From assembly GCA_944326825.1 (NCBI GenBank), contig CALVFL010000028.1, forward strand, positions 26,605-90,604: a stretch of 64,000 bases of DNA, read 5' to 3'. Of this stretch, positions 52,452 through 62,405 are shown in pieces (position 1 is the stretch's first letter; every line of letters begins with the position of its first letter). The DNA is from an uncultured Erysipelotrichaceae bacterium. Its GTDB lineage: Bacteria; Bacillota_I; Bacilli_A; Erysipelotrichales; Erysipelotrichaceae. Below the pieces are notes generated by a model that saw only the letters and a program-made list of their open reading frames with translations, made no database searches and was not told where the DNA came from. The position numbers were made by a program, and so were the translations under genes.

Positions 52452-53942
52452 TCAATCTCCTTTCGCTGCTAACTGAATACGTGGATCTACTACCGTTATG
52501 AGGATATCACCGCAGATAACGGCTATAACCGATAAAGTAGTAAACAATAGCGTTAATGTCAGTACCATGTTGATATTAAGCTGTTTGATAGAATCAGGCA
52601 AAAGTTTACCCATGCCTGGGATCGAGAACATCGTTTCCGTAATTAGTGCACCTGATAAGCAGGATACGACTGATTGCGGAATACCGTTGACGATCGGAAT
52701 GATCGCATTCTTTAAGATATGTTTAGTATAGATCTCTTTTTGTGATAGTCCTTTAGCTCTGGCAAACTTGACATAATCAGCATTGGACTGGTCAACCATA
52801 TATCTTCTGGCCCACATCATAAGTGATGGTGTTGAGATCAAAGCCAGGATGATGATCGGCATAATGTAAGATCTGATATCTCCAAAGCCAAGCTGCGGGA
52901 AGCGGTCTGGCAGAGTAAAGAATGATCCGATATATTTAAGGAAGAAAATGACAGCCAGTGAAGGCACAGCGATCAAAAGGTTGATATAGACGATACCGAT
53001 CTTATCAACGAGTTTGTCTTTGTTTCTAGCCATAGCCACACCAAAAGGCAAGGCGATGATATAAGCCAAAACAAGCGAGATAAATCCCATGATCAATGAA
53101 GTATTGACCATTGATGGTGCATCGTAGCGGGCGTCACAGGAAGCATAATTATCCGTAAATAACTGGGTATCCATGTGATCGGGGTTAGCTTTATAGCGGC
53201 AAGTGTGCTGCATCAAAGCTGAACTGCGCTCAACACCGGTTGGGAATGTCTGCATGAATGGCGATTGTGAACCCTGTCCGCTATAGATGATGCTGACGGT
53301 TGAAACACCGATCCTGGTCGGATAAGAATCACCAAGATCAAGTTCGATGATATTCTGATGGATAAACGGGAATGAGCCATCAAAATAGATCTGATACTTG
53401 TAGTTGCATCCTGAACACATCAAAGCCGGAATGCCGTTTTGATCCTGCCCGATATAATATTTACGTTCAAGATCAGGATTGTTGGCATCCTCTACCGCCC
53501 AAGGATTATCAATCACGATAAGCTTGGAGTAGAAATTGGCAATAAGTTCGATCGGATTGTAGTAGCGGTAACCGATAGTAGCTGTAGCCGGCTGACCTTT
53601 TTCATCAACATCGTTGATGACCTCGATCGTATAGCCACGATCTTCGAAAGCCTTATAAGCTTCTTGAGTATTCTCGCCAGCCAAACAAGCACTTAAACCA
53701 TCTTCACCATAGACCTCACTGCACATATCAGTAGTGGTCACATAGTCAAGATAGCCTAATCTTTCTAACTGGTTATACTCATAAATTTTCTTATCGATAC
53801 CTTTAAGACGCTGATAACCGGCATCGTTACCAAACATCTTGGTAGTCGGAACCAATTTATAAACCATTACAATAACGATCGAAACTACTACTAAAATTGA
53901 AAAAATAGACTTAAGTATTCTTATAAATAGATATTTCTTCAT
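52452..53942 (-). CDS. oppB: Oligopeptide ABC transporter permease OppB with large outer domain (AmiC type)
   Basis: 496 residues, about 190 more than common OppB. After the first helix (KSIFSILVVVSIVIVMVYKL) comes an outer domain at about residues 35-280 containing NPDLERKYY, FPFIHQNIIELDLGDSYPT and FPTGVERSS. These match streptococcal AmiC in order and length. This copy has six Cys in the outer part (DMCSE, SACLA, MCSGC, HTCRY, ASCDA), so disulfides are possible. The EAA loop is KFARAKGLSQKEIYTKHILKNA. AAAGGAG precedes the ATG. A strong hairpin separates it from oppA. Confidence 0.94.
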   Translation of the reverse strand: MKKYLFIRILKSIFSILVVVSIVIVMVYKLVPTTKMFGNDAGYQRLKGIDKKIYEYNQLERLGYLDYVTTTDMCSEVYGEDGLSACLAGENTQEAYKAFEDRGYTIEVINDVDEKGQPATATIGYRYYNPIELIANFYSKLIVIDNPWAVEDANNPDLERKYYIGQDQNGIPALMCSGCNYKYQIYFDGSFPFIHQNIIELDLGDSYPTRIGVSTVSIIYSGQGSQSPFMQTFPTGVERSSALMQHTCRYKANPDHMDTQLFTDNYASCDARYDAPSMVNTSLIMGFISLVLAYIIALPFGVAMARNKDKLVDKIGIVYINLLIAVPSLAVIFFLKYIGSFFTLPDRFPQLGFGDIRSYIMPIIILALISTPSLMMWARRYMVDQSNADYVKFARAKGLSQKEIYTKHILKNAIIPIVNGIPQSVVSCLSGALITETMFSIPGMGKLLPDSIKQLNINMVLTLTLLFTTLSVIAVICGDILITVVDPRIQLAAKGD

Positions 53943-53962
53943 AGTAATCTCCTTTCGCTTAA

Positions 53963-54002
53963 AAATGAGGAGTGAGCACCTAAGCGGTACTCATCCTCAT
54001 TT
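53963..54002 (-). terminator. Hairpin between oppA and oppB
   Basis: Long stem (ATGAGGA-T-GAGTACC / GGTGCTC-A-C-TCCTCAT) followed by TTTTTA on the minus strand. It probably lets only part of the transcripts read into the permease and ATPase genes, so the binding protein is made in excess. Confidence 0.75.
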
Positions 54003-54034
54003 ATTATAAACTATAAGCTGTTAAATCAATCAAC

Positions 54035-55996
54035 TTATTCAGCGTTACCGCTTCCCATGCCGGCTTGCCATTCTTCGTAAGCGGCATTGTATTGTTCAAG
54101 GGTAACGATATCGTTTTGAAGCTGTACGCCCTTATACTTGTATTCAGAGATACCAGTTTGAGCATAAGGTCTTGTGAAAGGAACGATCCTAGAAACAACT
54201 TCACCACGAGCATCCATGTAACCAGGGATGTAGAAGCATCTTTCAACTAAGTAAGAATCAGCTTCTGCGAAGGCTCTGTAACGAGCGTCAAGATCATCAG
54301 TGATTGCATCGGCAGCACGGTATAATTCTTCATAACGAGTTAAACCGACAGTATCTTTGATCTCTTTATCGTTTTCACCCATACCTAAACCTACTGAAGT
54401 CATGTAATAACCAGCAGTTGGAGAGTAGATATCAACAAATGACTTAGGATCGGTATAGTCTGGTGACCAGCCGGTGAATGTTGAAATATCGTAATCTGAC
54501 TTAGCAGGGTCCTGGTTAGTGTAAGCGATATTTTGAACAGTATCTTGATCTTCCAAGACGAGTTCGATGATGATCTGACCATCAGTATTTTCTTCAACAG
54601 ACTGTTTCATTGAGTTGGCCTGTTTTACTAAACGGTCGCTTGTATTGATTACTAGCATATCAAGATGAACTGGGAATTCAATACCTTCAGCCTTGGCTGC
54701 TTCAATGTAGTCAAGAGCGGTAGCAGGATCCCATGGATTTACGCCATCGCTAAGATCAACATTTTCGCCTGTGTTTTCATTATAAACTTGTGTTACTAAT
54801 TCAAAGTAAGTCGTACCATCACTTAATGTACCACAAGATGGGAAGTTGTTGACGTTACGCAGCATATCAGTAGCGATCTCTTCAGTAGTACTTACAGAAT
54901 TGTATGCAACTCTATCGAAAGCAGCTCTTAAAGCTTTACGGAAATTATCGTTCAAGATAGCTTCACGAGTATTTTCTCTTAATTCTAGATCATCAGCATA
55001 CTCAGTGTAGTTGAATTCCTGACGGTTGAAGTTGAATACAACACCGAAGACAGAAGCATTTGGCAATGATTCATAAGCGTTGTCAGCGTATTTTTCTTTG
55101 TAGTCAGCATAGTCAGCCCAGCTGGTATTTAAAGAAGCACTGACATAAGTTCCATCTTCAAATCCTTTGATTCCTGAATATGGATCGCTTCCGTCATCAT
55201 AGATACGGGTAACTGTTTCCATATATACATGTTCAGCATCCCAATATGAATCGTTCTTAGTAAGGATCAATTGTGATTTCTGGTCATAAGTAGTTAAGAT
55301 ATATGCACCATTATAAAGGATAGAATCCATTTCAACAGTACCGAAACCGCAAGTTGCAGGATCAGGACTTCCTAACTTACAACCTTCACCCATACTCTCT
55401 AAGAATGTTCTGTTTACCGGATATAATACGGCATAAGTAGTCATTGACGGGAAGTATGGAGTAGGACTTTCAAGTGTGAATTCTACTGTTAAATCATCAA
55501 CAGCCTTAACACCGACGTTAGCCCATTCTTCATCAGAGAAAGTGCTTGTATCAGTATCAGTATATTCAGAATATCCTTTAACTACACCCTGTAATAAGTA
55601 AGCAGTTCCTGAACCGAATTCAGCACCGTGTCTGACACCGGTAACGAAATCGTCAGCAGTGACTGTAGCATATTCCTCACCGGAATTAGTGACCCATTTA
55701 ACACCCTCTCTTAAGTGGAATGTCCAAACGGTCTGGTCTTCATTGCTTTCCCATGTTTCTGCTAAAGCTCCAACGAGGTTACCGTAACGGTCATTTTCCA
55801 AAAGACCGTCAACCAAGTTAGCATTGATCTCATGGTCAGTTGCTAATGCTGAAACTACATAGTCAAGTCTTTCTGGTTCACGAGAAGTATTCTCTACCCA
55901 AGCTGTCGGAGCATCGCTGGCGGTATCGCCGCCTGAGCATCCTACCAGTGAAAGAGCAAACAATGAACAGCAAAGTAAAGCAAGTACTTTTTTCAT
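54035..55996 (-). CDS. oppA: Oligopeptide-binding lipoprotein OppA (AmiA type)
   Basis: 653 residues with signal peptide and lipobox LVGCSGG (Cys near residue 20), so membrane-anchored outside. SBP family 5 signatures: AWVENTSREPERLDYVVSAL, LLENDRYGNLVGALAETWES, VWTFHLREGVKWVTNSGE, YATVTADDFVTGVRHG. Length matches AmiA. It captures peptides for OppBCDF. The start MKKVLALL (55996) has GGAGG upstream; the ORF is open for nine more codons. First gene of the operon, with a good promoter at 56041-56069. Confidence 0.96.
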   Translation of the reverse strand: MKKVLALLCCSLFALSLVGCSGGDTASDAPTAWVENTSREPERLDYVVSALATDHEINANLVDGLLENDRYGNLVGALAETWESNEDQTVWTFHLREGVKWVTNSGEEYATVTADDFVTGVRHGAEFGSGTAYLLQGVVKGYSEYTDTDTSTFSDEEWANVGVKAVDDLTVEFTLESPTPYFPSMTTYAVLYPVNRTFLESMGEGCKLGSPDPATCGFGTVEMDSILYNGAYILTTYDQKSQLILTKNDSYWDAEHVYMETVTRIYDDGSDPYSGIKGFEDGTYVSASLNTSWADYADYKEKYADNAYESLPNASVFGVVFNFNRQEFNYTEYADDLELRENTREAILNDNFRKALRAAFDRVAYNSVSTTEEIATDMLRNVNNFPSCGTLSDGTTYFELVTQVYNENTGENVDLSDGVNPWDPATALDYIEAAKAEGIEFPVHLDMLVINTSDRLVKQANSMKQSVEENTDGQIIIELVLEDQDTVQNIAYTNQDPAKSDYDISTFTGWSPDYTDPKSFVDIYSPTAGYYMTSVGLGMGENDKEIKDTVGLTRYEELYRAADAITDDLDARYRAFAEADSYLVERCFYIPGYMDARGEVVSRIVPFTRPYAQTGISEYKYKGVQLQNDIVTLEQYNAAYEEWQAGMGSGNAE

Positions 55997-56040
55997 TTTT
56001 CTTCCTCCTAATTTTAGTAGCATGTTTTATGCATGTTCAT

Positions 56041-56069
56041 ATAATAAAACTTTTTTTAAGCCATTTCAA
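56041..56069 (-). promoter_or_regulatory. Predicted promoter of the opp operon
   Basis: Minus strand: -35 TTGAAA (56069-56064), 17 bases, -10 TATTAT (56046-56041), in an A/T-rich region. The leader before GGAGG is about 30 bases. The rest of 56070-56147 is AT-rich with no gene seen. Confidence 0.65.
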
Positions 56070-56147
56070 TAAAATTTCACATATTTTTCACTTAAATTGG
56101 AAAAAATGAAAAATATTTCTGAAAATATTTTCATAAGCAAGCATCAT

Positions 56148-56173
56148 AAAACGTGGCCTCTTGACCACGTTTT
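56148..56173 (-). terminator. Hairpin terminator of the PPi-PFK gene
   Basis: AAAACGTGG / CCACGTTTT stem with an eight-base loop, 8 bases beyond the stop codon. The stem's own T-rich arm provides the T-run on the minus strand. Confidence 0.7.
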
Positions 56174-56180
56174 TAGTTTA

Positions 56181-57386
56181 TTAGCGCATGTAGTAAGGTT
56201 TTACGAAAGCCGGAATGCCGTTTTTGTAAACCACAGTCGGAGAACCGACGATAAGCGGTTCAAGGTATTCGCAGGCTTCCTTAGTGATGCCACGATAGTT
56301 AGGCAAGATCCATTCACTTGGGAATGATTTGACATAGTTGGCTACTTCATCGGCATTGACAGCGATGAAATCAACATCGTAAGCCTTCTGATCTTTACGT
56401 TTTAAAGCGACCATCTTGCCGGTAAAGCTCTTATCGCAAGAGCGCATGTGAGCTGACATGCCAAGCTGGAATGATTCTTCAACGTCAACTTTAGACTGAT
56501 CGCTGGCAAAACATCTTTGTGCAGTTGAAAGATCTTGAACTTTGCATCTTTCAGCGACACCGTTTTCAAGGATCATATTCTTGATCGCATTGCCTGCCCC
56601 GCCTAAGATAGCGTGGCCAAAGCCGTCATTTTTAGCTTCACCGGCAGCGATATAAGTGCCATCAGCGTATTTGACACCTTCAGATACGACGATATAACAT
56701 TTATTCTTTTCTTCGATGCAGCGTTTAACTTCACTTAAGAAGAGTTCTTTATCAAAGACTTCTTCCGGCAATACCAATAAGTCAACAACACCACTAAGGC
56801 AAGCACTGGCCGCCAGCCATCCGGCATCACGTCCCATCGTTTCCAAAACGAAGACTTCTTGTCTGGTATAAACATTTACATCTAACCAGGTATGTAAAGC
56901 TGTCGTAGCGATGAATTTAGCTGCGCTGGCAAAACCCGGGCAGTGATCGGTGTGCATCAAGTCATTATCGACAGTCTTTGGACAGCCGACAAAACGACGG
57001 TTGGTGATACCGTGTTCTTTAGCATACTGACTTAAAGCTGCTACAGTATCCATTGAATCATTACCGCCGGTATAGAAAAGTGTTTCGATGTCATATTTTT
57101 CCATGATCGCAAATAACTTTTCAAAATCAGCGATATTATCTCTTTTTAACTTATAACGGCAAGAACCAAGAGCACTTGACGGTGTTTGTCTTAAAATACG
57201 GTTTTCATCATCCGACATTTCAGTAAGATCGACAAATCTCTCATGCAAGATCCCTTCAATACCATTTAGACCACCATAGACATGATCATAATATGGATTC
57301 ATTTGATTGGCTTTGACGACACCGGCAATCGTGGCGTTGATTACGGAAGTCGGTCCGCCGCTTTGAGCTACTAAACAATTAGCCAT
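56181..57386 (-). CDS. pfp: Pyrophosphate-dependent 6-phosphofructokinase
   Basis: Phosphorylates fructose-6-phosphate with PPi instead of ATP, saving ATP in glycolysis. The N-terminal AQSGGPTSVINATIAGV is the PFK nucleotide-fold start. GGNDSMDTVAAL has Asp where ATP enzymes have Gly, and CPKTVDNDL has Lys where ATP enzymes have Gly; both changes mark PPi users. RDAGWLAASACL follows. 401 residues is the bacterial PPi-PFK size. AGGAGG precedes the ATG. No ATP-PFK is in the window. Reversible action would allow use in gluconeogenesis. Confidence 0.92.
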   Translation of the reverse strand: MANCLVAQSGGPTSVINATIAGVVKANQMNPYYDHVYGGLNGIEGILHERFVDLTEMSDDENRILRQTPSSALGSCRYKLKRDNIADFEKLFAIMEKYDIETLFYTGGNDSMDTVAALSQYAKEHGITNRRFVGCPKTVDNDLMHTDHCPGFASAAKFIATTALHTWLDVNVYTRQEVFVLETMGRDAGWLAASACLSGVVDLLVLPEEVFDKELFLSEVKRCIEEKNKCYIVVSEGVKYADGTYIAAGEAKNDGFGHAILGGAGNAIKNMILENGVAERCKVQDLSTAQRCFASDQSKVDVEESFQLGMSAHMRSCDKSFTGKMVALKRKDQKAYDVDFIAVNADEVANYVKSFPSEWILPNYRGITKEACEYLEPLIVGSPTVVYKNGIPAFVKPYYMR

Positions 57387-57437
57387 TAGTTAATATCCTC
57401 CTGTTTACTTTTTGATTGTAACATATAAATCATTCAA

Positions 57438-59297
57438 TTATAAGCCCATTTCTTCTTTTTCGATCATCGCTGCTTCCCAGTTTTCCATCTCGTGATGTAT
57501 CAGGTTGTGAATATCGTCGATCTCATCATCCAAGGCCTGCATCTTGGCATTGTCGTGGTAGTATTCCGGCTCAAAACGCAAAGCTCTCTTTTCTTCTAAC
57601 AGTTCTTCTAATTCGCTGATCTTCGCTTCGATCTTTTTTAGATTGTACTTGGCTTTGGGCTTGATGTTTTTCTTGGGTTTTGGAACATTTATCTCTTCCT
57701 TTGGCTCTTCTTTAGGCCTTTCGTCGATATAGTCTTTATAGCCGTCTTCATAAAGAGTCATCTTGCCATCTTCAAGCACTAAACAGGAAGTGGCAATATT
57801 TTTGATGAAATAGCGGTCATGCGACACAAACAAGATCGTACCGTCATAATCTTTCAAAGCCTCTTCCAAAGCTTCTTTGGCCGGAATGTCCAAATGATTG
57901 GTCGGCTCATCAAGGATCAGAAAGTTAGCCCCTTTAAGCATCAGTTTAGCCATTGCCAAGCGGACTTTCTCGCCGCCGGATAAGACATTCAATTCTTTAA
58001 ACACTTCATCGCCTGTAAAAAGGAAAGCCCCTAAGACACTGCGGATGGCATAGTTATCAAGATCGCTGAACTCATCCCACAACTCATCAATGATCGTTTT
58101 GGAAGAATTGAGGGCTGCCAGATTCTGATCAAAATAGCCGACTTCGATCTGATGGCCGAACATCTTATAGCCGCCAAGTTCTTTATTTAAACCGACGATC
58201 GTCTTTAAAAGCGTTGATTTGCCAGTGCCGTTATCCCCCATGATACAGATGCGATCACCCCTTTGGATCTCTAAAGTCACTTCGCCTAAAGGATGATCAT
58301 AGCCGAAGCTGAAATGATCCAAAGACAAGACCTTCTTGCCGCCTTTGATACGTGAGTGGAACTTGGCTTTAAAAGTCCTAGTATCGGCCTTTTTAGGATC
58401 TTCGATCTTATCCATCCTCTCTAAATATTTGATCTTGCTTTGGGCCATCTTGGCCTTGTTTTTCTTATAGCGGTACTTTTCAATAAGATCTTCTAAACGC
58501 TTGATCTCTTTTTGCTGGTGCTTGTATAAAGATTCCTGACGCAGGTAGTTTTCTTTTTTGATTTTTTGGAAAGTCGAGTAATTGCCATGATATTTTTTCA
58601 ATGTTCCATGCTCAAGTTCATAGATGATATTTATCGTCTTATCCAAAAAGGCTCTGTCATGCGAAACCAAAAGGATCGCTTTAGGGTACTTGGCCAAATA
58701 ACCTTCAAGCCACTCGATCGTCTTTAGATCCAAATGGTTGGTCGGCTCATCCAAAAGCAAGATGTCCGGCTTGCTTAGAAGCAGTTTGGCAAAACCGATC
58801 TTGGTCTTTTCCCCGCCGGAAAAAGAAGCGATCGGCCGATAGAGATCATCTTCTTTAAAGCCAAAACCGCCTAAGATCGTCTTGATCTCGCTTTGATAGG
58901 TATAACCGCCTAAATAGCTGTATTCTGTTTCTACTTTGGCAAATCTTTCAACATTCGCTTCGCTGTGATCGATCTTCAAAAGATCAGAAAGCCTGGCCAG
59001 TTCATCTTCCATCTTTATAAGCTTGGCAAAGACTGTCAGCATTTCATCATAGACGCTGTGATCTTCATTTAAAAAGGCATTCTGTTTAAGATAACCGATC
59101 GAAAGATTGCCGCTTTTATAAATTTCGCCTCTTGACAATTCCACTTCACCGGTAATGATCTTTAGCAGTGTCGTTTTGCCGCTGCCGTTTTTACCGACTA
59201 AAGCTACCTTTTCATTTTCGTTTATCTGAAAGTCAATATTTTCAAACAGATCGTCGCTTCCAAAAAACATGGTACCGCCGCTTATCTGCAACAACAT
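57438..59297 (-). CDS. ABC-F family ATPase (ribosome-associated)
   Basis: 619 residues with two ABC domains and no membrane segment. First domain: Walker A GKNGSGKTT near residue 38, signature FSGGEKTK, Walker B LLLDEPTNHLD. Second domain: GDNGTGKST near 350, LSGGEKVRLAMAK, LILDEPTNHLD. Between them is the basic linker helix (P-site tRNA interaction motif region, about 240-310). A C-terminal coiled-coil domain follows (KKIEAKISELEELLEE). ABC-F proteins act on stalled ribosomes; the build resembles YdiF. AGGGAG lies before the ATG. Antibiotic resistance cannot be inferred. Confidence 0.93.
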   Translation of the reverse strand: MLLQISGGTMFFGSDDLFENIDFQINENEKVALVGKNGSGKTTLLKIITGEVELSRGEIYKSGNLSIGYLKQNAFLNEDHSVYDEMLTVFAKLIKMEDELARLSDLLKIDHSEANVERFAKVETEYSYLGGYTYQSEIKTILGGFGFKEDDLYRPIASFSGGEKTKIGFAKLLLSKPDILLLDEPTNHLDLKTIEWLEGYLAKYPKAILLVSHDRAFLDKTINIIYELEHGTLKKYHGNYSTFQKIKKENYLRQESLYKHQQKEIKRLEDLIEKYRYKKNKAKMAQSKIKYLERMDKIEDPKKADTRTFKAKFHSRIKGGKKVLSLDHFSFGYDHPLGEVTLEIQRGDRICIMGDNGTGKSTLLKTIVGLNKELGGYKMFGHQIEVGYFDQNLAALNSSKTIIDELWDEFSDLDNYAIRSVLGAFLFTGDEVFKELNVLSGGEKVRLAMAKLMLKGANFLILDEPTNHLDIPAKEALEEALKDYDGTILFVSHDRYFIKNIATSCLVLEDGKMTLYEDGYKDYIDERPKEEPKEEINVPKPKKNIKPKAKYNLKKIEAKISELEELLEEKRALRFEPEYYHDNAKMQALDDEIDDIHNLIHHEMENWEAAMIEKEEMGL

Positions 59298-59321
59298 ACA
59301 ATTTCTCCCTAACTAATTAAC

Positions 59322-59340
59322 AGGGGTATTAAATACCCCT
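59322..59340 (-). terminator. Hairpin after asnS
   Basis: Perfect palindrome AGGGGTATT / AATACCCCT, 6 bases beyond the asnS stop. The following T-run is poor on the minus strand, so read-through into the ABC-F gene is possible. Confidence 0.5.
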
Positions 59341-59346
59341 TTATCA

Positions 59347-60729
59347 TCATAATAACAAGTTTCTCGGTGTTCTTGGGAACGGGATGACATCCCTGATATT
59401 GGCTATTCCGCTCAGGTACATGATAAATCTTTCAAAACCCAAGCCAAAGCCGGCGTGTTTACAGCCGCCATATCTTCTTAGATCCAGATACCAGTCGTAG
59501 GATGCAATATCCATGCCCAATTCTTCCATGCGGGCCTTTAAAAGATCAAGACGTTCTTCTCTTTGCGAACCGCCGCAAAGTTCACCGACATGCGGCACTA
59601 AAAGATCACAAGCCGCTACCGTCTTGCCGTCATCGTTTTGACGCATATAGAAAGCCTTGATGTCTTTAGGATAATCAGTCATAAAGACCGGACCGCCTAC
59701 TACTTTTTCACAAATATATTTTTCATGCTCGGAATTCAGATCCATGCCCCAGAAAACTTTATTTTCAAACTTGACTGGCGCTTTTAAAAGAATATCGATC
59801 GCTTCCGTATAAGTCATCCTTCTGAAGTGAGCATCTTTCAGTTTAGTGATCCTTTCCAAAAGGCCCTTATCAATGAAGGTGTTGAAGAAATTCATCTCTT
59901 CCGGACAGTTTTCTAAAACATAGTTGATACAATACTTGATCATATCTTCCATAAGATCCATATCATCTTCAAGATCCGCAAAAGCGATCTCCGGTTCGAT
60001 CATCCAGAACTCATTGGCATGAGTGGTGGTATTGGAATTCTCGGCTCTAAAAGTCGGACCAAAGGTATAGACATCTCTGAAAGCCATGCAGTAAGCTTCG
60101 ACCTGTAATTGACCGGTAACACCCAGATGTGCTTCTTTGCCGAAGAAATCTTTTTCAAAGTCGGTGTTATCGATAGTCGTTACTCTAAACATATTGCCGG
60201 CCCCTTCGCCATCCATCGAAGTAATGATCGGCGTATGAACGTAAACGAAGCCCTGATTTTGGAAAAATTCATGAATGGCCATACTCAAAGCACTGCGTAA
60301 ACGCATGACAGCCATGAAAGTATTGGTCCTGACTCTTAAATGAGGAATCTCCCTTAAATATTCCATCGTATGACGCTTTTTTTGAAGCGGATAATGCTCA
60401 TCGCTGTTGCCGATGATCTCGATCTCCGTAGCTTCTACTTCAAAAGGCTGACGGCTGTCGGGCGTATATTTGAATTTGCCCACAACATGCAGACTGGCTC
60501 CAGTCAGGATCTTGGCCACTTCTTTATAATTGCCAAGTTCCTTTGAATAAACGATCTGGGCATTCTTAAAATAAGTGCCGTCATTGAGTTCAATAAAACC
60601 AATCGCTCCGCTGTCACGGTTAGTTCTGACCCAGCCCTCTAATTCCACATATTCGATCTGATCGATCTCTAATGTATTTTTAGCGTAACATAATTCATAT
60701 AATTCTCTTATCGTTTTAAAATCCAACAT
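59347..60729 (-). CDS. asnS: Asparaginyl-tRNA synthetase
   Basis: 460-residue class IIb synthetase. The N-terminal OB-fold is [21 protein letters not shown]. Motif 2 region is [25 protein letters not shown]. Motif 3 is [15 protein letters not shown] near the end, followed by [11 protein letters not shown]. The THANEFWM wording indicates AsnRS, not AspRS. The start is 10 bases after the rex stop, with AAGGGG inside the rex end, so rex and asnS share a transcript. Having asnS implies direct charging of tRNA-Asn. Confidence 0.95.
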   Translation of the reverse strand: MLDFKTIRELYELCYAKNTLEIDQIEYVELEGWVRTNRDSGAIGFIELNDGTYFKNAQIVYSKELGNYKEVAKILTGASLHVVGKFKYTPDSRQPFEVEATEIEIIGNSDEHYPLQKKRHTMEYLREIPHLRVRTNTFMAVMRLRSALSMAIHEFFQNQGFVYVHTPIITSMDGEGAGNMFRVTTIDNTDFEKDFFGKEAHLGVTGQLQVEAYCMAFRDVYTFGPTFRAENSNTTTHANEFWMIEPEIAFADLEDDMDLMEDMIKYCINYVLENCPEEMNFFNTFIDKGLLERITKLKDAHFRRMTYTEAIDILLKAPVKFENKVFWGMDLNSEHEKYICEKVVGGPVFMTDYPKDIKAFYMRQNDDGKTVAACDLLVPHVGELCGGSQREERLDLLKARMEELGMDIASYDWYLDLRRYGGCKHAGFGLGFERFIMYLSGIANIRDVIPFPRTPRNLLL

Positions 60730-60739
60730 AACAATCCCC

Positions 60740-61354
60740 TTAATAATTCAATTTATTCGTTTCAAAGACTAATTCGATGATCGTTGAAACGATGTCCACG
60801 CATCTGACATGGACGCCTTTTGGCACCACGAAATGTTCATGGGTCAGATCAACGATCGATACGATGCCGTTTGCAGCCAAAAGATCAACCGTCTTTTGTA
60901 CATCACTGGATACGCAAACGATGGCGATGCGGGCATCTTTAGGCATTTTCTCTTTAAGGTCTTTGATATCGTAAAGCGGAACGCTGAGCTCACCCACTTT
61001 ATCCGGATATTTATCAAAAGCACAGACGATCTCGCCGATCACATTATCCCAATTATTATATTTTAATAAGGCCTTGCCTAAATTGCCGGCGCCGACCAGG
61101 ATGATCTTCTCATCAAAGTTAATACCCAGGCTACTTGAAAAGATCTCGATCAGTTCATCAACATCATAACCGAAACCCTGTTTTCCCAAATGACCGATCA
61201 AAGAGAAGTCACGGCGAATCGTCGTCGGCTGAATATCGACATATTCGGCCAATTCTTTCGACATCACTCTTTTGACTCCTAAACTTTTAAGCTTGCGCAA
61301 AGCTTTCAAATAGACCGGATATCTTTGCAATGTAGCTTTAGAAACCTGTTTCAT
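60740..61354 (-). CDS. rex: Redox-sensing transcriptional repressor Rex
   Basis: 204 residues. N-terminal winged helix ([18 protein letters not shown], then [21 protein letters not shown]). C-terminal Rossmann NADH-binding domain with [13 protein letters not shown] near residue 90 and the domain-swapped C-terminal helix. Rex releases DNA when NADH rises relative to NAD+, and so tunes fermentation and electron-transfer genes. The start [13 protein letters not shown] (61354) has GGAAGG upstream. A near-perfect Rex operator overlaps its own promoter, indicating autoregulation; asnS follows in the same transcript. Confidence 0.96.
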   Translation of the reverse strand: MKQVSKATLQRYPVYLKALRKLKSLGVKRVMSKELAEYVDIQPTTIRRDFSLIGHLGKQGFGYDVDELIEIFSSSLGINFDEKIILVGAGNLGKALLKYNNWDNVIGEIVCAFDKYPDKVGELSVPLYDIKDLKEKMPKDARIAIVCVSSDVQKTVDLLAANGIVSIVDLTHEHFVVPKGVHVRCVDIVSTIIELVFETNKLNY

Positions 61355-61371
61355 ATTAACCTTCCATAAGC

Positions 61372-61411
61372 ATTCTATCACTTTTGATCAGCTTTGTGAA
61401 GATATTGACAA
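61372..61411 (-). promoter_or_regulatory. rex promoter with overlapping Rex operator
   Basis: The plus-strand 18-mer TTGTGAAGATATTGACAA (61394-61411) matches the Rex consensus TTGTGA-6-TCACAA at 11 of 12 core positions. On the minus strand the predicted promoter is -35 TTCACA (61400-61395), 17 bases, -10 TAGAAT (61377-61372). The operator covers the -35, as expected for repression. Confidence 0.75.
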
Positions 61412-61418
61412 TATCTAA

Positions 61419-62405
61419 CTATTCATCAATATCAAAGGAAGATAGACTGGCGACATCAAGATCCACAAAACGGTGATGTTTAAACTCTTTTAATGCCGCA
61501 ATAGCGATCATCGTCGCATTATCTGTACAGTATTTTAAAGGCGGAAGCGTCAGGTTAATATCCTTGATATTCTCGCTCATCAAAGAGCGCAAACGGGAAT
61601 TGGCCGCCACTCCCCCAGCGATCAGGACGTGTTTTACTTCATGATCATTGATCACTTTTAAAGTTTTATCCAAAAGATGGTGCAAAGCCACCTCTTGAAA
61701 GGCATAGGCAAGATCGGCACCGATCAAAGGTTCACCTTTTCTTTTAAGTCTGTCGCTTAACTGCAGACAGGCATTCTTAAGTCCTGAGAAAGAAAAGTCA
61801 TAACCACTGACTTTAGGAAGCGGCAGATCATAATGCGGCTTGCCCTCTTTAGCCAGTTTATCGATCTTCGGTCCGCCAGGATAGCCTAGATCCATGATCC
61901 TGGCCACTTTGTCGTAAGCTTCACCGATCGCATCATCAAGAGTCGTTCCCAGAATCTCAAATGAATCTTCATCCTTCATATAGACAAGTTCGGTATGACC
62001 ACCGCTGACTACCAAAGCTAAAAGCGGATAGTGCAAAGGCTCAATGAGTTCATTGACAAAGATATGACCTTTTAAGTGATGAACGCCGATAAGCGGTTTA
62101 TCATAAAAAAGGGCAAGCGATTTGGCGGCGGCAGCCCCCACGTGCAGACAGCCGATCAGACCAGGACCTCTTGTATAGGCGATCGCATCGATATCATCCA
62201 AAGATCGGCCGTTTAAAGCGCTTTTGATGATGGTCGATATCTGCTCGACATGCATTCTTGAAGCCACTTCTGGCACAACGCCGCCAAAACGGGCGTGCGT
62301 ATCGATCTGAGAAGTGACGATCGAACTTTCGATCTCTAATTTATCATTTACGATCGCACAGGCTGTTTCATCACAACTGGATTCAATCGCTAATATTCTT
62401 GTCAT
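61419..62405 (-). CDS. tsaD: tRNA N6-threonylcarbamoyladenosine transferase TsaD
   Basis: Transfers threonylcarbamoyl to A37 of ANN-decoding tRNAs, with TsaB and TsaE. 328 residues. ILAIESSCDETACAIV starts the ASKHA fold. The metal motif is GVHHLKGHIFVNEL near residue 110, and VSGGHTELVYM, GGPKIDKLA and AGGVAANSRLRSL follow. The ATG overlaps the rimI stop as ATGA, and GGAGG lies upstream. The order tsaE-tsaB-rimI-tsaD is the common bacterial cluster. Confidence 0.97.
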   Translation of the reverse strand: MTRILAIESSCDETACAIVNDKLEIESSIVTSQIDTHARFGGVVPEVASRMHVEQISTIIKSALNGRSLDDIDAIAYTRGPGLIGCLHVGAAAAKSLALFYDKPLIGVHHLKGHIFVNELIEPLHYPLLALVVSGGHTELVYMKDEDSFEILGTTLDDAIGEAYDKVARIMDLGYPGGPKIDKLAKEGKPHYDLPLPKVSGYDFSFSGLKNACLQLSDRLKRKGEPLIGADLAYAFQEVALHHLLDKTLKVINDHEVKHVLIAGGVAANSRLRSLMSENIKDINLTLPPLKYCTDNATMIAIAALKEFKHHRFVDLDVASLSSFDIDE

